A DNA stretch of 25,294 bases, taken from IMG/VR virus record IMGVR_UViG_3300024520_002795, positions 1 through 25,294 of that record; one strand, written 5' to 3'. This document shows, piece by piece, positions 1-8,300 of the stretch. Position 1 is the stretch's first letter. Every line of letters begins with the position of its first letter. Made by a program: the position numbers and the translations under genes. Source of the DNA: a virus. The notes below the pieces were generated by a model. It ran no database searches and was not told where the DNA came from. It saw only the letters and a list, made by a program, of their open reading frames with translations.

Positions 1-2
1 AT

Positions 3-548
3 GGGTTCACTGTCTTGAATGGCGTGGTTGATGCGGAACCCGCAGGGACTATCCCATTCCTTGGGGACTTGCAGCCAGATTACTCTATAAATTTCCCTAT
101 TCGGGACAGCACTTCGACAGCGAAACGTGCCCGAATTTCACGCAGGCTTGGGTACGCACCCGTTGGGGCTACAACTAATTACGGGATATTGGATGTTGAA
201 TGGGGTTTGCCGGAAAATGAGCACAAGTGGATTGATGCAACCATGTTAAACTCGTGGGTTGCGTATGGGCAGACTGCCAGCGACCTCTACTTGACTGGAC
301 AGTACATGAAGGACGAGTTTGGATTCGTCCACCTCAGGGGGTTTATTAAGAGCGGGTCTTCCGCAACGGCCACGATGTTCACTCTACCAGAAGGTTACCG
401 CCCCGCTATGAGGCAGATATTCTCAACGTGGTCTCAAGCTGGGCTTTGCAGGATGGATGTTAGGTCTACGGGGACGGTAAGTGCAATAGCTGGTGGGTCA
501 ACGTCGTGGTGCGATATAAGCAACATACACTTCTACGCTGAAGGATGA
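3..548 (+). CDS. Fibre/receptor-binding-like structural protein, 5' end outside window
   Basis: The frame is open to the left edge of the window, so the true start is upstream; a TTG at 15 is only the first in-frame start-like codon seen. The C-terminal ~105 residues form a module also found in the next gene: a NSWV segment, then FGFVHLRGFIKSGSS, then a TLPEGYRP motif, ending in S.IHFYAEG. The GFVHLRG...TLPxGYRP pattern is common at the C-terminus of phage fibres and minor tail proteins that contact the cell surface. That family statement is general knowledge; the role here is inferred. It abuts the next gene with a 1-nt gap and is followed by head-tail joining genes, an unusual place for a tail fibre, so a capsid-decorating fibre is an alternative. 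Confidence 0.6.
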   Translation, partial: GFTVLNGVVDAEPAGTIPFLGDLQPDYSINFPIRDSTSTAKRARISRRLGYAPVGATTNYGILDVEWGLPENEHKWIDATMLNSWVAYGQTASDLYLTGQYMKDEFGFVHLRGFIKSGSSATATMFTLPEGYRPAMRQIFSTWSQAGLCRMDVRSTGTVSAIAGGSTSWCDISNIHFYAEG

Positions 549-549
549 C

Positions 550-1614
550 ATGTCTGGACTAAAACACCTTTCCAAACAAGGGCAACATAAGCGTGTCTTC
601 ATACCGGATAACGAGTGGCATGATATAGGCGACCCCGGAGAACCAGCATTTGAAGCTGGTTGGAGTAATTCCGCAGGGTATGAGCCAGCCGGGTTTCGTA
701 TGGACGCTGATGGCTGGGTCCATCTGAAAGGGGTCGTGGATGGTGGGACGTCCGATATCTTCTTGTTGCCTGAAGAATATTGGTCCATTAACGACAACTG
801 GAATAACACGACTGCCGTACTGGGTAGTGGCGTGGAAAAGATTGCCGAGGTTCAGTGTACCCCCAGCACCGGATTCGTGGGTTGCCTTACTGCTTCGGGG
901 GCAAACACCGAGCTACTATTAGACGGAGTGAAATGGCCTACGTTTGAACATTCGTATGATGATGGGCTCATGATTGGAACCGGATCGGCTGATCTCAATC
1001 CGGCATCGGCTGGATTTAATCGGATCTATCAAGGTGCCGATGGTGTCAATGTTCTCCATATATCCAGCACTGTTTCGGTAGCAGCAACTACTTGTGCCTT
1101 CACTTGGGATGGGGAGGAAGCATCTGGCGCTCAGATGCTTCCTATAGGTTCGTTTACTACCGGGACGCAAGGCGGCTACTTGGAGGTATCCGCCCATAGA
1201 CCGCTTTACATCTCTCAAACACACGCAACATCGTTCAATGCTTCCTTATACTACACCACTCAAGCTGCCCACGAACAGCTTGTTGAGCCTTCGCTTTCTA
1301 ACTCGTGGGTAGTTGAGACCAAAGACACCAACAATGACTGGTATGGGATTGGGTTTATAAAAGATAGGCACGGCATTGTCCATCTGAAGGGTCGCCTGAA
1401 GTCCGGCTCGTCTGCCTCTGCCGTGATGATGACGTTACCGGTAGGTTCTCGTCCAGCCTACGACGTATACCATGTGGGCGTCACAGAGTCGGTGGTGTCG
1501 TCTACTACGACCACTGCTGTGGTAAAGGTTGGGAGTAATGGTGAAGTTTCGATGCATTATGGCGGCAGTACTACCTATAGTTCAATCTCTGGTGTCAGCT
1601 TCTATGCTGGCTAG
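550..1614 (+). CDS. Fibre/decoration-like protein with duplicated carbohydrate-contact-type modules
   Basis: This 354-aa protein starts at ATG 550, directly after the stop of the previous gene. It carries two versions of the module seen upstream. One is near residues 30-80 (AGYEPAGF, then DGWVHLKGVV, then FLLPEEYW). The other is near residues 255-354 (SNSWVV, then HGIVHLKGRLKSGSS, then TLPVGSRPAY, ending GVSFYAG). The middle region is Gly/Ser/Thr rich and predicted beta-rich by eye. The repeated G-x-VHLKG...LP architecture suggests an adhesin or fibre tip. I see no enzymatic motif. The next gene is a head-tail connector with its own promoter, so this protein could decorate the head or neck instead of the tail tip. 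Confidence 0.6.
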   Translation: MSGLKHLSKQGQHKRVFIPDNEWHDIGDPGEPAFEAGWSNSAGYEPAGFRMDADGWVHLKGVVDGGTSDIFLLPEEYWSINDNWNNTTAVLGSGVEKIAEVQCTPSTGFVGCLTASGANTELLLDGVKWPTFEHSYDDGLMIGTGSADLNPASAGFNRIYQGADGVNVLHISSTVSVAATTCAFTWDGEEASGAQMLPIGSFTTGTQGGYLEVSAHRPLYISQTHATSFNASLYYTTQAAHEQLVEPSLSNSWVVETKDTNNDWYGIGFIKDRHGIVHLKGRLKSGSSASAVMMTLPVGSRPAYDVYHVGVTESVVSSTTTTAVVKVGSNGEVSMHYGGSTTYSSISGVSFYAG

Positions 1615-1638
1615 CTAACTAAACACTTCTGTCACAAG

Positions 1639-1647
1639 TGGTATCAT
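1639..1647 (+). promoter_or_regulatory. Extended -10 promoter, leaderless start of connector gene
   Basis: TGG followed by TATCAT (1642-1647), then 7 nt, then the ATG at 1655. With normal -10 spacing the transcript would begin at or next to the A of the ATG. No Shine-Dalgarno sequence precedes this start. A short inverted repeat, CACTT-N7-AAGTG (1624-1640), directly abuts the element. Confidence 0.55.
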
Positions 1648-1654
1648 TAGAAGC

Positions 1655-2299
1655 ATGGCACTCATAAGCGTGGACGACATTGTTGCCATTATCGGAGATA
1701 CGACGATTGACTCCGATGATGAAACGATCCTTCAATTTTACATCGACTTTGCACAAGGCGAACTAGAGGCATGGTTAGGTCGACCAATTACGGTCGAGAC
1801 ATTTACTACAGTAGCTGTCTCCGACGCGGACGGCAGGGTTTATTTGCCGAACACCCCGATCGTTAGCGTCACGAGCGTGACGATTGAGACCATTCTGCAG
1901 GACACAGATTACTACACGATCACCCCGTGGGGCTTGGAAATGGGTTTTTCGTCCTACGCTTCCTCTCTGACTTCTGAGTCCGCCTATCTGTACGACTGGA
2001 AAGAACCTGAAATTACTGTTGTTTATACGGCAGGACTTGACGCTCCTCAGGCCATCAACTCGGCTATCGTTGGGGTTGTCATTAGGCAATGGAACGAACG
2101 TAAGGCTGGACTTGCTAAAGATGCTTCCAGCGCTCTCGGTATTAAAGAAATGAGGGTGGAAGACTATTCGATTGAATACGATGCCGGGGGCACGAACGAC
2201 TACAGCGCTTATAGCTCTGGAGCAACCCCTATCATAATGTTTCGCTCTGATGCCGACTTTAACTCAGTGAAGCGGTTTAAGAGAAGGTCGATTGCCTGA
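1655..2299 (+). CDS. Head-tail connector (adaptor) protein
   Basis: This 214-aa protein has an N-terminus typical of gp6-like/Ad1-type phage head-tail connectors: a short helical segment (SVDDIVAIIGD), an acidic stretch, then FYIDFAQGELEAWLGRPI. It continues with the usual beta insertion (LPNTPIVSVTSVTI) and a later helical region with VVIRQWNERKAGL. Such proteins bind under the portal ring and extend the DNA channel. The start is fixed by the domain beginning right at the N-terminus and by a promoter with a 7-nt gap to the ATG. The gene overlaps the next start by 1 nt (TGATG) and heads the usual connector, closure, gp10-like, terminator series. Confidence 0.75.
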   Translation: MALISVDDIVAIIGDTTIDSDDETILQFYIDFAQGELEAWLGRPITVETFTTVAVSDADGRVYLPNTPIVSVTSVTIETILQDTDYYTITPWGLEMGFSSYASSLTSESAYLYDWKEPEITVVYTAGLDAPQAINSAIVGVVIRQWNERKAGLAKDASSALGIKEMRVEDYSIEYDAGGTNDYSAYSSGATPIIMFRSDADFNSVKRFKRRSIA

Positions 2300-2487
2300 T
2301 GGAATTCCAAGTTAAAGACGCCAACAAGCCGTCAAGTGAAGAGCCTTCCCATATCATTAAATCTTTTCTGTCCTCCGTGGACCCCGCCGAGCTTTCCAAT
2401 CAAGTCCTCGACGAGATGGGTTGGGGTGGCGGTGATCCCGTTATTGCTGCTGTGGCGAAACTAATGGAGCTGGCTGACCAATGGTAG
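2299..2487 (+). CDS. Small hypothetical protein in head-tail cluster
   Basis: A 62-aa acidic protein whose ATG overlaps the stop of the connector gene (TGATG) and whose end overlaps the next gene by 7 nt. Its sequence has an N-terminal polar stretch and a probable helical C-terminal half (DPAELSNQVLDEMG, then DPVIAAVAKLMELADQW). I do not recognise the family. Tight coupling on both sides supports it being translated. Small proteins at this position in actinophage head-tail operons are common but mostly uncharacterised. Confidence 0.6.
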   Translation: MEFQVKDANKPSSEEPSHIIKSFLSSVDPAELSNQVLDEMGWGGGDPVIAAVAKLMELADQW

Positions 2488-2921
2488 CCATCCCCAGAGC
2501 CCCCGGAAAGGCTTTTATCGAAAGTCAAATGGTCGATACTTGCACCATCACGCGAGACGTGAGGGGCGTGTACGATGATGTCCTTAATGAGGCTACAGGT
2601 GAACTAGTGGCAAGTGGCACGGCAGATACTAGTGTTTATGCTGGTGTTTGCGTGGTTTCTTCGGTGAATCAAGGAGACAAGGTTCAGAAGAGCGCTGATA
2701 TGGCTAAAGAGTACAACCAGTACAGGGTGTTAGTCCCTCTTTCAGCCGCTACCGGTGGCATTAGGATAGGCGATACATTAACCATCACCGCCTCGGTCAG
2801 CTCCCTCGGGTTGGTGGACAAATCGTTTAGAGTGAGTAAAGTGGAGACTGAAACTCATGCCTTGTACACCCTCATTAGGATAGAGGAAGCAAATTCCGCT
2901 ATCGGGACACCCTTAATCTAA
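2481..2921 (+). CDS. Head closure / head-tail joining protein (DUF6093-like)
   Basis: A 146-aa protein opening with MVAIPRAPGKAFIESQMVDT, followed by CTITRDVRGVYDD and EATGELV. The 'MxDTCTITR...D..TGE' pattern is characteristic of the DUF6093-type actinophage proteins usually placed second in the head-tail joining series. The rest is a small beta-barrel-like sequence (YRVLVPLSAATGGIRIGDTL, then FRVSKVETETHALYTLIRIE), as in SPP1 gp16-type stoppers. The expected role is to plug the connector after packaging. The start overlaps the previous gene by 7 nt and the stop overlaps the next start (TAATG). The family call is by eye; the role is inferred from position. Confidence 0.65.
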   Translation: MVAIPRAPGKAFIESQMVDTCTITRDVRGVYDDVLNEATGELVASGTADTSVYAGVCVVSSVNQGDKVQKSADMAKEYNQYRVLVPLSAATGGIRIGDTLTITASVSSLGLVDKSFRVSKVETETHALYTLIRIEEANSAIGTPLI

Positions 2922-3298
2922 TGCAGGTTTCGATCTCTTCAGATGCCAATATAACTACCCAGTATTTTATGAGGCTGGGTAAGGAAGGTGGAGCGCGGGT
3001 TGGAGCCGTAATGTCGCGCGGTTCTCAACAGCTAGCAGCTAGCATCAAGGTTAGGGCTCCGGTAGACACGGGATACTACAAACGTAGCATTCGCGTCGAA
3101 ACCGCATCCAGCTCACCCACCTCCTATTCGTTTGAGGTCGGTTCAGATGTCACCTACGGATGGACTTTGGAATATGGTGCCCACGGGGTGGACTCTCAGG
3201 GTAGAATGTTAAACAAGGCCCCTCAACCTCACTACAGGCCCGCAATGACTGAGTTCGAGCCAGCGTTCGTAGCTGCTATTAAGGAAGTTCTTGACTGA
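2921..3298 (+). CDS. HK97 gp10-like tail completion/neck protein
   Basis: A 125-aa protein with the hallmark gp10-like core: an N-terminal amphipathic region, RAPVDTGYYKRSIRVE (around residues 46-61), a beta segment with YGWTLEYGAHG, and a C-terminal HYRPAMTEFEPAFVAAIKEV helix. The 'APVDTG.L..S' and 'YA..vE.Gt' pattern defines the HK97-gp10_like family of head-tail joining proteins. The ATG overlaps the previous stop (TAATG) and the stop overlaps the next start (TGATG). Its place between closure and terminator proteins agrees with a neck or tail-completion role. Confidence 0.75.
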   Translation: MQVSISSDANITTQYFMRLGKEGGARVGAVMSRGSQQLAASIKVRAPVDTGYYKRSIRVETASSSPTSYSFEVGSDVTYGWTLEYGAHGVDSQGRMLNKAPQPHYRPAMTEFEPAFVAAIKEVLD

Positions 3299-3741
3299 TG
3301 CCTAACATCCCACAACGAAGAAAACTCACAGAAGCCCTGAAGACTCTTTTGATTACGGAGACTGGCAAGCCAGTTGGCGTAGCCACAGCGCCCTTAGACA
3401 TTAACGGAGTCCAAGAGGAGCTTCCGTATATCGTGATTTACCCCCTAGACGGGGGAGGGTTCTCTGGACCGGCATGGTGTGGACCTAATGCAGACGCTGC
3501 ATTCGAGTACCAAATCGACTCCTATGGCAAGCGATACGATCAGGCAGAATGGTTGTCAGACCTTGTTCGCGTGACCGTAATCGACAGGGATGACAGCGGG
3601 GAACTAGTGAACCAGCTCACATACGATGAGCATGCGGTGATGGATCAAGAATCACTTGGCCCACCGGGTAAACTAGATGAAGTAGGACAGGTATGGTCTG
3701 CGAAAGAGTCGTATCTCATTTCGGTGACTTCTCAGACCTGA
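3298..3741 (+). CDS. Tail terminator protein
   Basis: A 147-aa protein. The N-terminal helix (RRKLTEALKTLLITE), then ELPYIVIYPLDGG, then FEYQIDSYGKRYDQAEWLSDLVRVTV and a C-terminal VWSAKESYLISVT strand give the alpha/beta order of siphovirus tail terminators (lambda gpU / SPP1 gp17 type fold). This protein caps the tail tube and mates with the neck. Sequence conservation in this family is weak, so the call rests largely on its place directly before the major tail protein. Start by TGATG overlap with the upstream gene. Confidence 0.65.
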   Translation: MPNIPQRRKLTEALKTLLITETGKPVGVATAPLDINGVQEELPYIVIYPLDGGGFSGPAWCGPNADAAFEYQIDSYGKRYDQAEWLSDLVRVTVIDRDDSGELVNQLTYDEHAVMDQESLGPPGKLDEVGQVWSAKESYLISVTSQT

Positions 3742-3772
3742 CCTCATAAGCCTCAAGGAGGGGCTACTTATT

Positions 3773-4249
3773 ATGGCAAGATATTTCAGGCGAGGAACGA
3801 CCAAGATCTATTTCGTTTCCAGCATTTCGAGTTCAGCCTCTCCAACCGTCGCAGAGATGGCAGCAGGCACCGAACTCACATGTAGCGTTGCGGAGATCTC
3901 AGGTTTCGCATTTCAGAACAACCCCATTGACGTTCCCGACATGTGTGCGGAGTTCGTTGCTAAGATCCCCGGTGAAGACACGGCAGATGATTCGGAGATG
4001 ACGTTCTATGAGGACGACACCACCAATCCGCTACTGACCACTCTTGCAAAGGGTACAACAGGCAATATTGTCTTCTTCCCTTATGGCATCGGTGGCGCTA
4101 ACCCCGTTGCTGGTGACGACTGTGAAGTCTGGCCGACATCGGTGGCGAAGACCACTCGTGAGTGGAGCGCAGGTAACGATCCAGCACGATTCATGACAAC
4201 GTTCACCGTCTCGGCTGTCCCGGCACTTACTGCTGAAGTTGTAGCCTAG
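3773..4249 (+). CDS. Major tail (tube) protein
   Basis: A 158-aa protein preceded by a strong AAGGAGG Shine-Dalgarno in a 31-nt gap, the best ribosome site in the structural block, which fits an abundantly made subunit. The sequence has the beta-rich pattern of siphovirus tube proteins: an opening RRGTTKIYFVSSI, a central region with ISGFAFQNNPIDVPDMC and DSEMTFYEDD, and a late strand pair containing ARFMTTFTVSAVP. Position between tail terminator and the frameshifted chaperones is the canonical slot. It is followed by a strong stem-loop, as usual for highly expressed tail tube genes. Confidence 0.75.
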   Translation: MARYFRRGTTKIYFVSSISSSASPTVAEMAAGTELTCSVAEISGFAFQNNPIDVPDMCAEFVAKIPGEDTADDSEMTFYEDDTTNPLLTTLAKGTTGNIVFFPYGIGGANPVAGDDCEVWPTSVAKTTREWSAGNDPARFMTTFTVSAVPALTAEVVA

Positions 4250-4272
4250 TAACTAGCTGAGTCTAATGATAT

Positions 4273-4310
4273 GGACAAGGAGGGAGGACTTAGGTTCCCC
4301 CTCCTTGTCC
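4273..4310 (+). terminator. Strong stem-loop after major tail protein gene
   Basis: A perfect 12-bp stem (GGACAAGGAGGG at 4273-4284 with its complement at 4299-4310) and a 14-nt loop. There is no U-tract after it, which is usual for actinobacterial terminators. It would end or attenuate transcription, or protect the tail-tube mRNA 3' end. Confidence 0.65.
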
Positions 4311-4318
4311 GCGCACGC

Positions 4319-4324
4319 TATACT
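4319..4324 (+). promoter_or_regulatory. Possible -10 element for tail chaperone/tape-measure unit
   Basis: TATACT lies 9 nt after the stem-loop and about 30 nt before the ATG at 4354, leaving a short leader that carries an AAGGAGAAG ribosome site. No clear -35 or TGn is seen, so this is tentative. It would restart transcription of the chaperone and tape-measure genes. Confidence 0.35.
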
Positions 4325-4353
4325 ATCCAAACAAACCCAAGGAGAAGAAATCA

Positions 4354-5294
4354 ATGTCCGAAAAGTCCGAGAAGCCCGAGAAGTCTAAGCGCCTCACTTA
4401 CGAAGATCTCAAAAAGAGAAAAAAGCCTACGGTCAAAAAGGTTAAGATCGCTTTTGACTCCCAGATTGCTGATGAGTTCAACAGTCTACGTGTAGCCGTC
4501 GAGGAAGCACGCGACGATGTAAAGCAGTTTCCTCGCGACAAGGAATCCCGCACTAAGCTTGTGAACCTCGAAGAGGCTTTCTCTGAAATTGAACTGAAAG
4601 CCGAAGAGTCGACCGTGGAGTTTGTGTTCCGTTCGATTGGGCGTGCTAAATTTGATGAGGTCATGGAGTCCTGCCCCCCAACTGATGAACAGAGCAAGGA
4701 TGCCAAGCTGAAGGGCGAGGATGCCCCAATTTGGAATGGAGAAACCTTTCCACCGGCTCTAGTGGCAGCAGCTATCGTTGACCCAGAACTAACCGAAGAG
4801 CAGGTTTTCGAGATTTGGGAAGGGGAGGACTGGAACCACGCTGAAGTTCTCAGCTTGTTCATGGCAGCACTTGAGGTAAATCAGTCTCGTAGTGTGGCGG
4901 ACTTGGGAAAAGGATTTGGGACGACCCCCTCTTAAGGGCGGAATTAGCCTATTGCGTCCCACTGGGTATCCCGCATTCAGAGTTCAAGTCTTGGAAGGAA
5001 TCCGACCAAGATAAGGCATTAGCGTACAACGGTGCCAAAGCTGAGGTCTGTGATATGTGTGGTTCGCGGGAAGCCGATTGGGTTGACCCCGAGACTGGCC
5101 GCATGTCTGACCATCCGCATTTAACCCCTACGGGGATTAGGTGTCATGGTTGTTCTGAGATATCTCATTTTAAGGCTGCAAAGTACGGGGAGGGCGTGCC
5201 CGAGGGGGTTCGTATTGTCCTATGGGAAGACTCGGATATTGACTCTGAAGGTACAATCAAGTCTAAGGCCAAGCGTCCCGTTCAACCTGACTAA
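4354..5294 (+). CDS. Tail assembly chaperones gpG and gpGT (-1 programmed frameshift)
   Basis: The unshifted product (gpG, 193 aa) ends at 4935; a -1 shift gives a gpGT fusion of about 313 aa ending at 5294. gpG has a Lys/Glu-rich N-terminus and a C-terminal half with TFPPALVAAAIVDPELTEEQ, typical of actinophage chaperones. After the slip the new frame reads W-DDPLLRAELAYCVPLGIPHS-EF, the standard gpT start, then a CDMCG...CHGC four-cysteine zinc-binding-like segment. These proteins bind the tape measure and recruit tube subunits during tail assembly. AAGGAGAAG precedes the ATG. The ATG at 5055 inside the second frame is unlikely to be a separate start, because coding similarity runs unbroken from the slip site. 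Confidence 0.85.
4905..4911 (+). promoter_or_regulatory. -1 ribosomal frameshift slippery heptamer GGGAAAA
   Basis: Read in the gpG frame as G GGA AAA, eight codons before the gpG stop. It matches the X-XXY-YYZ rule and is close to lambda's GGGAAAG. After slipping, the frame is open to 5294 and encodes the expected gpT sequence. Confidence 0.85.
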
Positions 5295-5304
5295 GGCATA
5301 ATTA

Positions 5305-8300
5305 ATGGCAATTAGAACCATATCGGTAAAGGTATCGGCAAATGTAGCACAGTATGTGTCTGCAATGAACAAGGCCGCCACTGCTACCAAGCAGCTTAAT
5401 ACGGCAACCAACGCTTCCCGTGGCGTGGGCAAGCAGGCCCAAAACCTCAATCAGGTAGGTAACGCAGCAAAGGGTGCCGGGAAGAATCTTGGCAACTTCA
5501 ACCGCAGCATGGGTAGCACTATGGCGAGAACGGCTAACACTTCAGCCGTTGCCCATAGGGCGGGCGCTGCCTTTAAGGTGATGAGTACTAATACGGGGGT
5601 AGCCGCGAAAGCTATGGGAATGTTGAGGCTAGCTGTTACGGCTACGCTGTCAGCGTTCGCTGGTTTCATTTTCATTAATGCTGCGATCCAAACCGTGCAG
5701 AAGTTTTTCTCTGTCACTATTGGGGGTTTTACTGAATTCAATAAGGCCATGACCGAAACTATGGCAATCATTCCTGATGCCACTGGTGAAATCGAGAAAG
5801 GGTTCACGGAGTCAGCTCAGGCCATTGCTAAGGTAACTAAGTTCTCTCCTGATGAAGTCGCTGAGGGCTTCTACTTTCTAGCATCAGCGGGCTACACATC
5901 CGCTCAAGCGATGCAGTCCATGGAGCAGGTGGCAAGGTTTGCTCAGGCTGGGGTTATGGATCTAGCTGAGGCATCCGAAATTGCTGCCGACACGGTAGCT
6001 GCACTTGGGCTTGCAGATAAGTTCGACCCAAAGGGAACTGCCGATGCCATCGAACGCGTTACTGATGTGATGGTGGGTGCTGCAAAGCAGGCGAACGCTA
6101 CAGTGAAGCAGTTCGGTGATGCTTTCACTAACAAGTTCGCCAACATGTTGAGCATCACCAACAAGAGCGTAGAAGAAGGCGCTGCGGTTCTTGGTGCATT
6201 TGCTAACCAAGGCATCAAAGGTCAGGTTGCTGGTACCCGTGCAAGCATGGCGCTTCGTGACTTGCAGCGCGCTTCGATCAAAAACAGCGCAGCGTTTCAG
6301 TCAATGAACATTGCCGTATATGACAGCCAAGGGAACATGCGGAATATGGCTGACATCATATTCGACATGGAGAATGCCCTCGGTGGGTTGTCTGACCAGC
6401 AGAAAAAGTCTGCACTCACGACTCTCGGGTTCCAAGATCGTTCCGTTCAGGCACTTCTCGCAATCATCGGTTCGTCGGATGCCATTCGAAGGATGGAAAA
6501 AGATCTTAAGAGTGCTGGCGGTACGGTTGACGAGGTTTCAGAGAAGCAAATGAAGTCCTTGTCTAACCGTATGAACCAAGCCGTATCTATCATGAAGTCG
6601 TTCTCGGTTGAATTTGGAAACAGCGTTGCCGAGAAGGTTGAAGTCTTTGTGAAGAAGATGACTCCAGCTTGGAACTCGATGTTCGCTGGGGTCAAATCAG
6701 TAATTAAAGTGTTAGGCGATTTTATAACTCCATTCAAGTTCTTGATTGGGGGTGCGACGCTGGGGGCGATCGTGGCCTTGAGTAAGGCGTTCGAATTGTT
6801 CGGGTCTTTGGTACAGAAGTTCTCTGGAGCGTTCGCTGGATTGGGCTTAATCATGCTCGCCCGCTGGCTCCCCTTGCAGGGAATGTTTAGCTCAATCGGA
6901 GCGTCTGCTGTTGGAGCGTTTACTGCGATTAAGACCGCAATTACCGGTACGACTTTTGATGCCATGAAGTTTAAAGTTGCTCTGAGTGCTGGTGTCAGTG
7001 AAGCTAATGCCAAGATCTTGGCAACTTCAGTGTCGGTTCAAACACTGGGCCAACGTTTGAAAGGTGCGGCCATCGGAGGCAATACCCTCAAGTTAAGTAT
7101 TGCGAGCATAGGCACATCAGGGGCGATGGCTGCATTAATGGCTATCCCTATGGCCCTCCAGTTGTTCGCTGACGAGGCGAGGAAGGCAGGGGCAGCCGTC
7201 GACGAGTACATGGGGCAATTTGACACTGAGACTTTAGCAGGTATGGAAGCCGCTCACGCCTCACTCTTTAAGGAGTTGGCTAGTGGTCAAGAGTCTCTTA
7301 AAGAAACTGGAGGTGGCTGGGAAGAAACATGGCAGAATATCAACCCGTTTATCGACAATGACATAACCCAACTCGAAGAGCAGCAGAAGAAGCGCCTCGA
7401 AGTAATGGAGCAGAACAAGAGGGCGCACGCCCAACAGAAGAAGGCCATCTTAGAAGTTCAGAAGACGGTTCACGTTAGTGGTGATGTCATTGAGGCAACA
7501 GCTAAGAGGAACGGTATCAACCTTGCAACTGAGGGTTCTCAGTGGACTGAGGCCGTTGCAACTATCAAAGGCGCTCTTGAAGAAGAGGTCTCTGGTTTAG
7601 ATCAGGTTGCTCTGGCACAGGGCGATCTAGCGGATATGACGGATGATCAACTAGGAGAGGTCAAGTCCTCGTATGAAGATATGGCTGAGAAGGCCATGGA
7701 TGTGCTCAGCGAACTTTACGGACCCGGAGCGGCACTAGAGTCCGCTGTTGAAAGAAGCAATCTCATCTTCGGCTCTCTGTTCACGCCGTCTGAGGTTTAT
7801 AGCAATTTGACTACCGAAGCAGAAGAACAAGCACAATCTTCCGCTGAGGCTCAAGTGGACGCATTCAATTCTGCTCTAGATGGACGCGTCGACGCTTTGA
7901 AGGATGCCAAAGAGGCGCAAGGTAAGGTCCACGACGATATGATTGAGGACGCTAAGAAGCGTGAGAAAGATGGGCTTAAAGAAGTTAAGGAAGCTTCGCA
8001 GGACCAGTTCGATGACCGTCTTGATGCGCTTAAGGAACAGAAGAAGGAGCAGGAAGACTTTTACAACGAGCCCATTATTGGACTTGACACTCTTTTCAAT
8101 GGTCTGAGGAAGGCGGCTGATCAGTCGACTGCCTTTAACGAAAAAATGAGTCTGCTTGGAGAGTCCGGGGCTAGCACAGCGCTATTGAACATGTTTAGGG
8201 ATATGGGCGAAGAGGCTCTCCCCATGCTTGACGATCTTCTGATTCAAGGTCAAGAGAAGATACGATCCTTCAATGGACTAGCTGATCAACTAGGCGAACC

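Noticed and set aside
4271-4495. ORF of 74 codons starting inside the terminator stem after the major tail gene
   Set aside because: It begins in the stem-loop and runs out of frame through the start of gpG. The overlapping chaperone frame has a proper ribosome site and recognisable sequence.
4925-4929. Run of five C near the end of gpG as an alternative slip site
   Set aside because: It is not a proper X-XXY-YYZ heptamer, and GGGAAAA just upstream is a canonical one that keeps the expected W-DDPLLRAELA sequence.
5055-5294. Separate small zinc-finger gene starting at ATG 5055
   Set aside because: Coding similarity to gpT begins at the slippery site upstream, so this is the end of the frameshifted fusion and not an independent gene.
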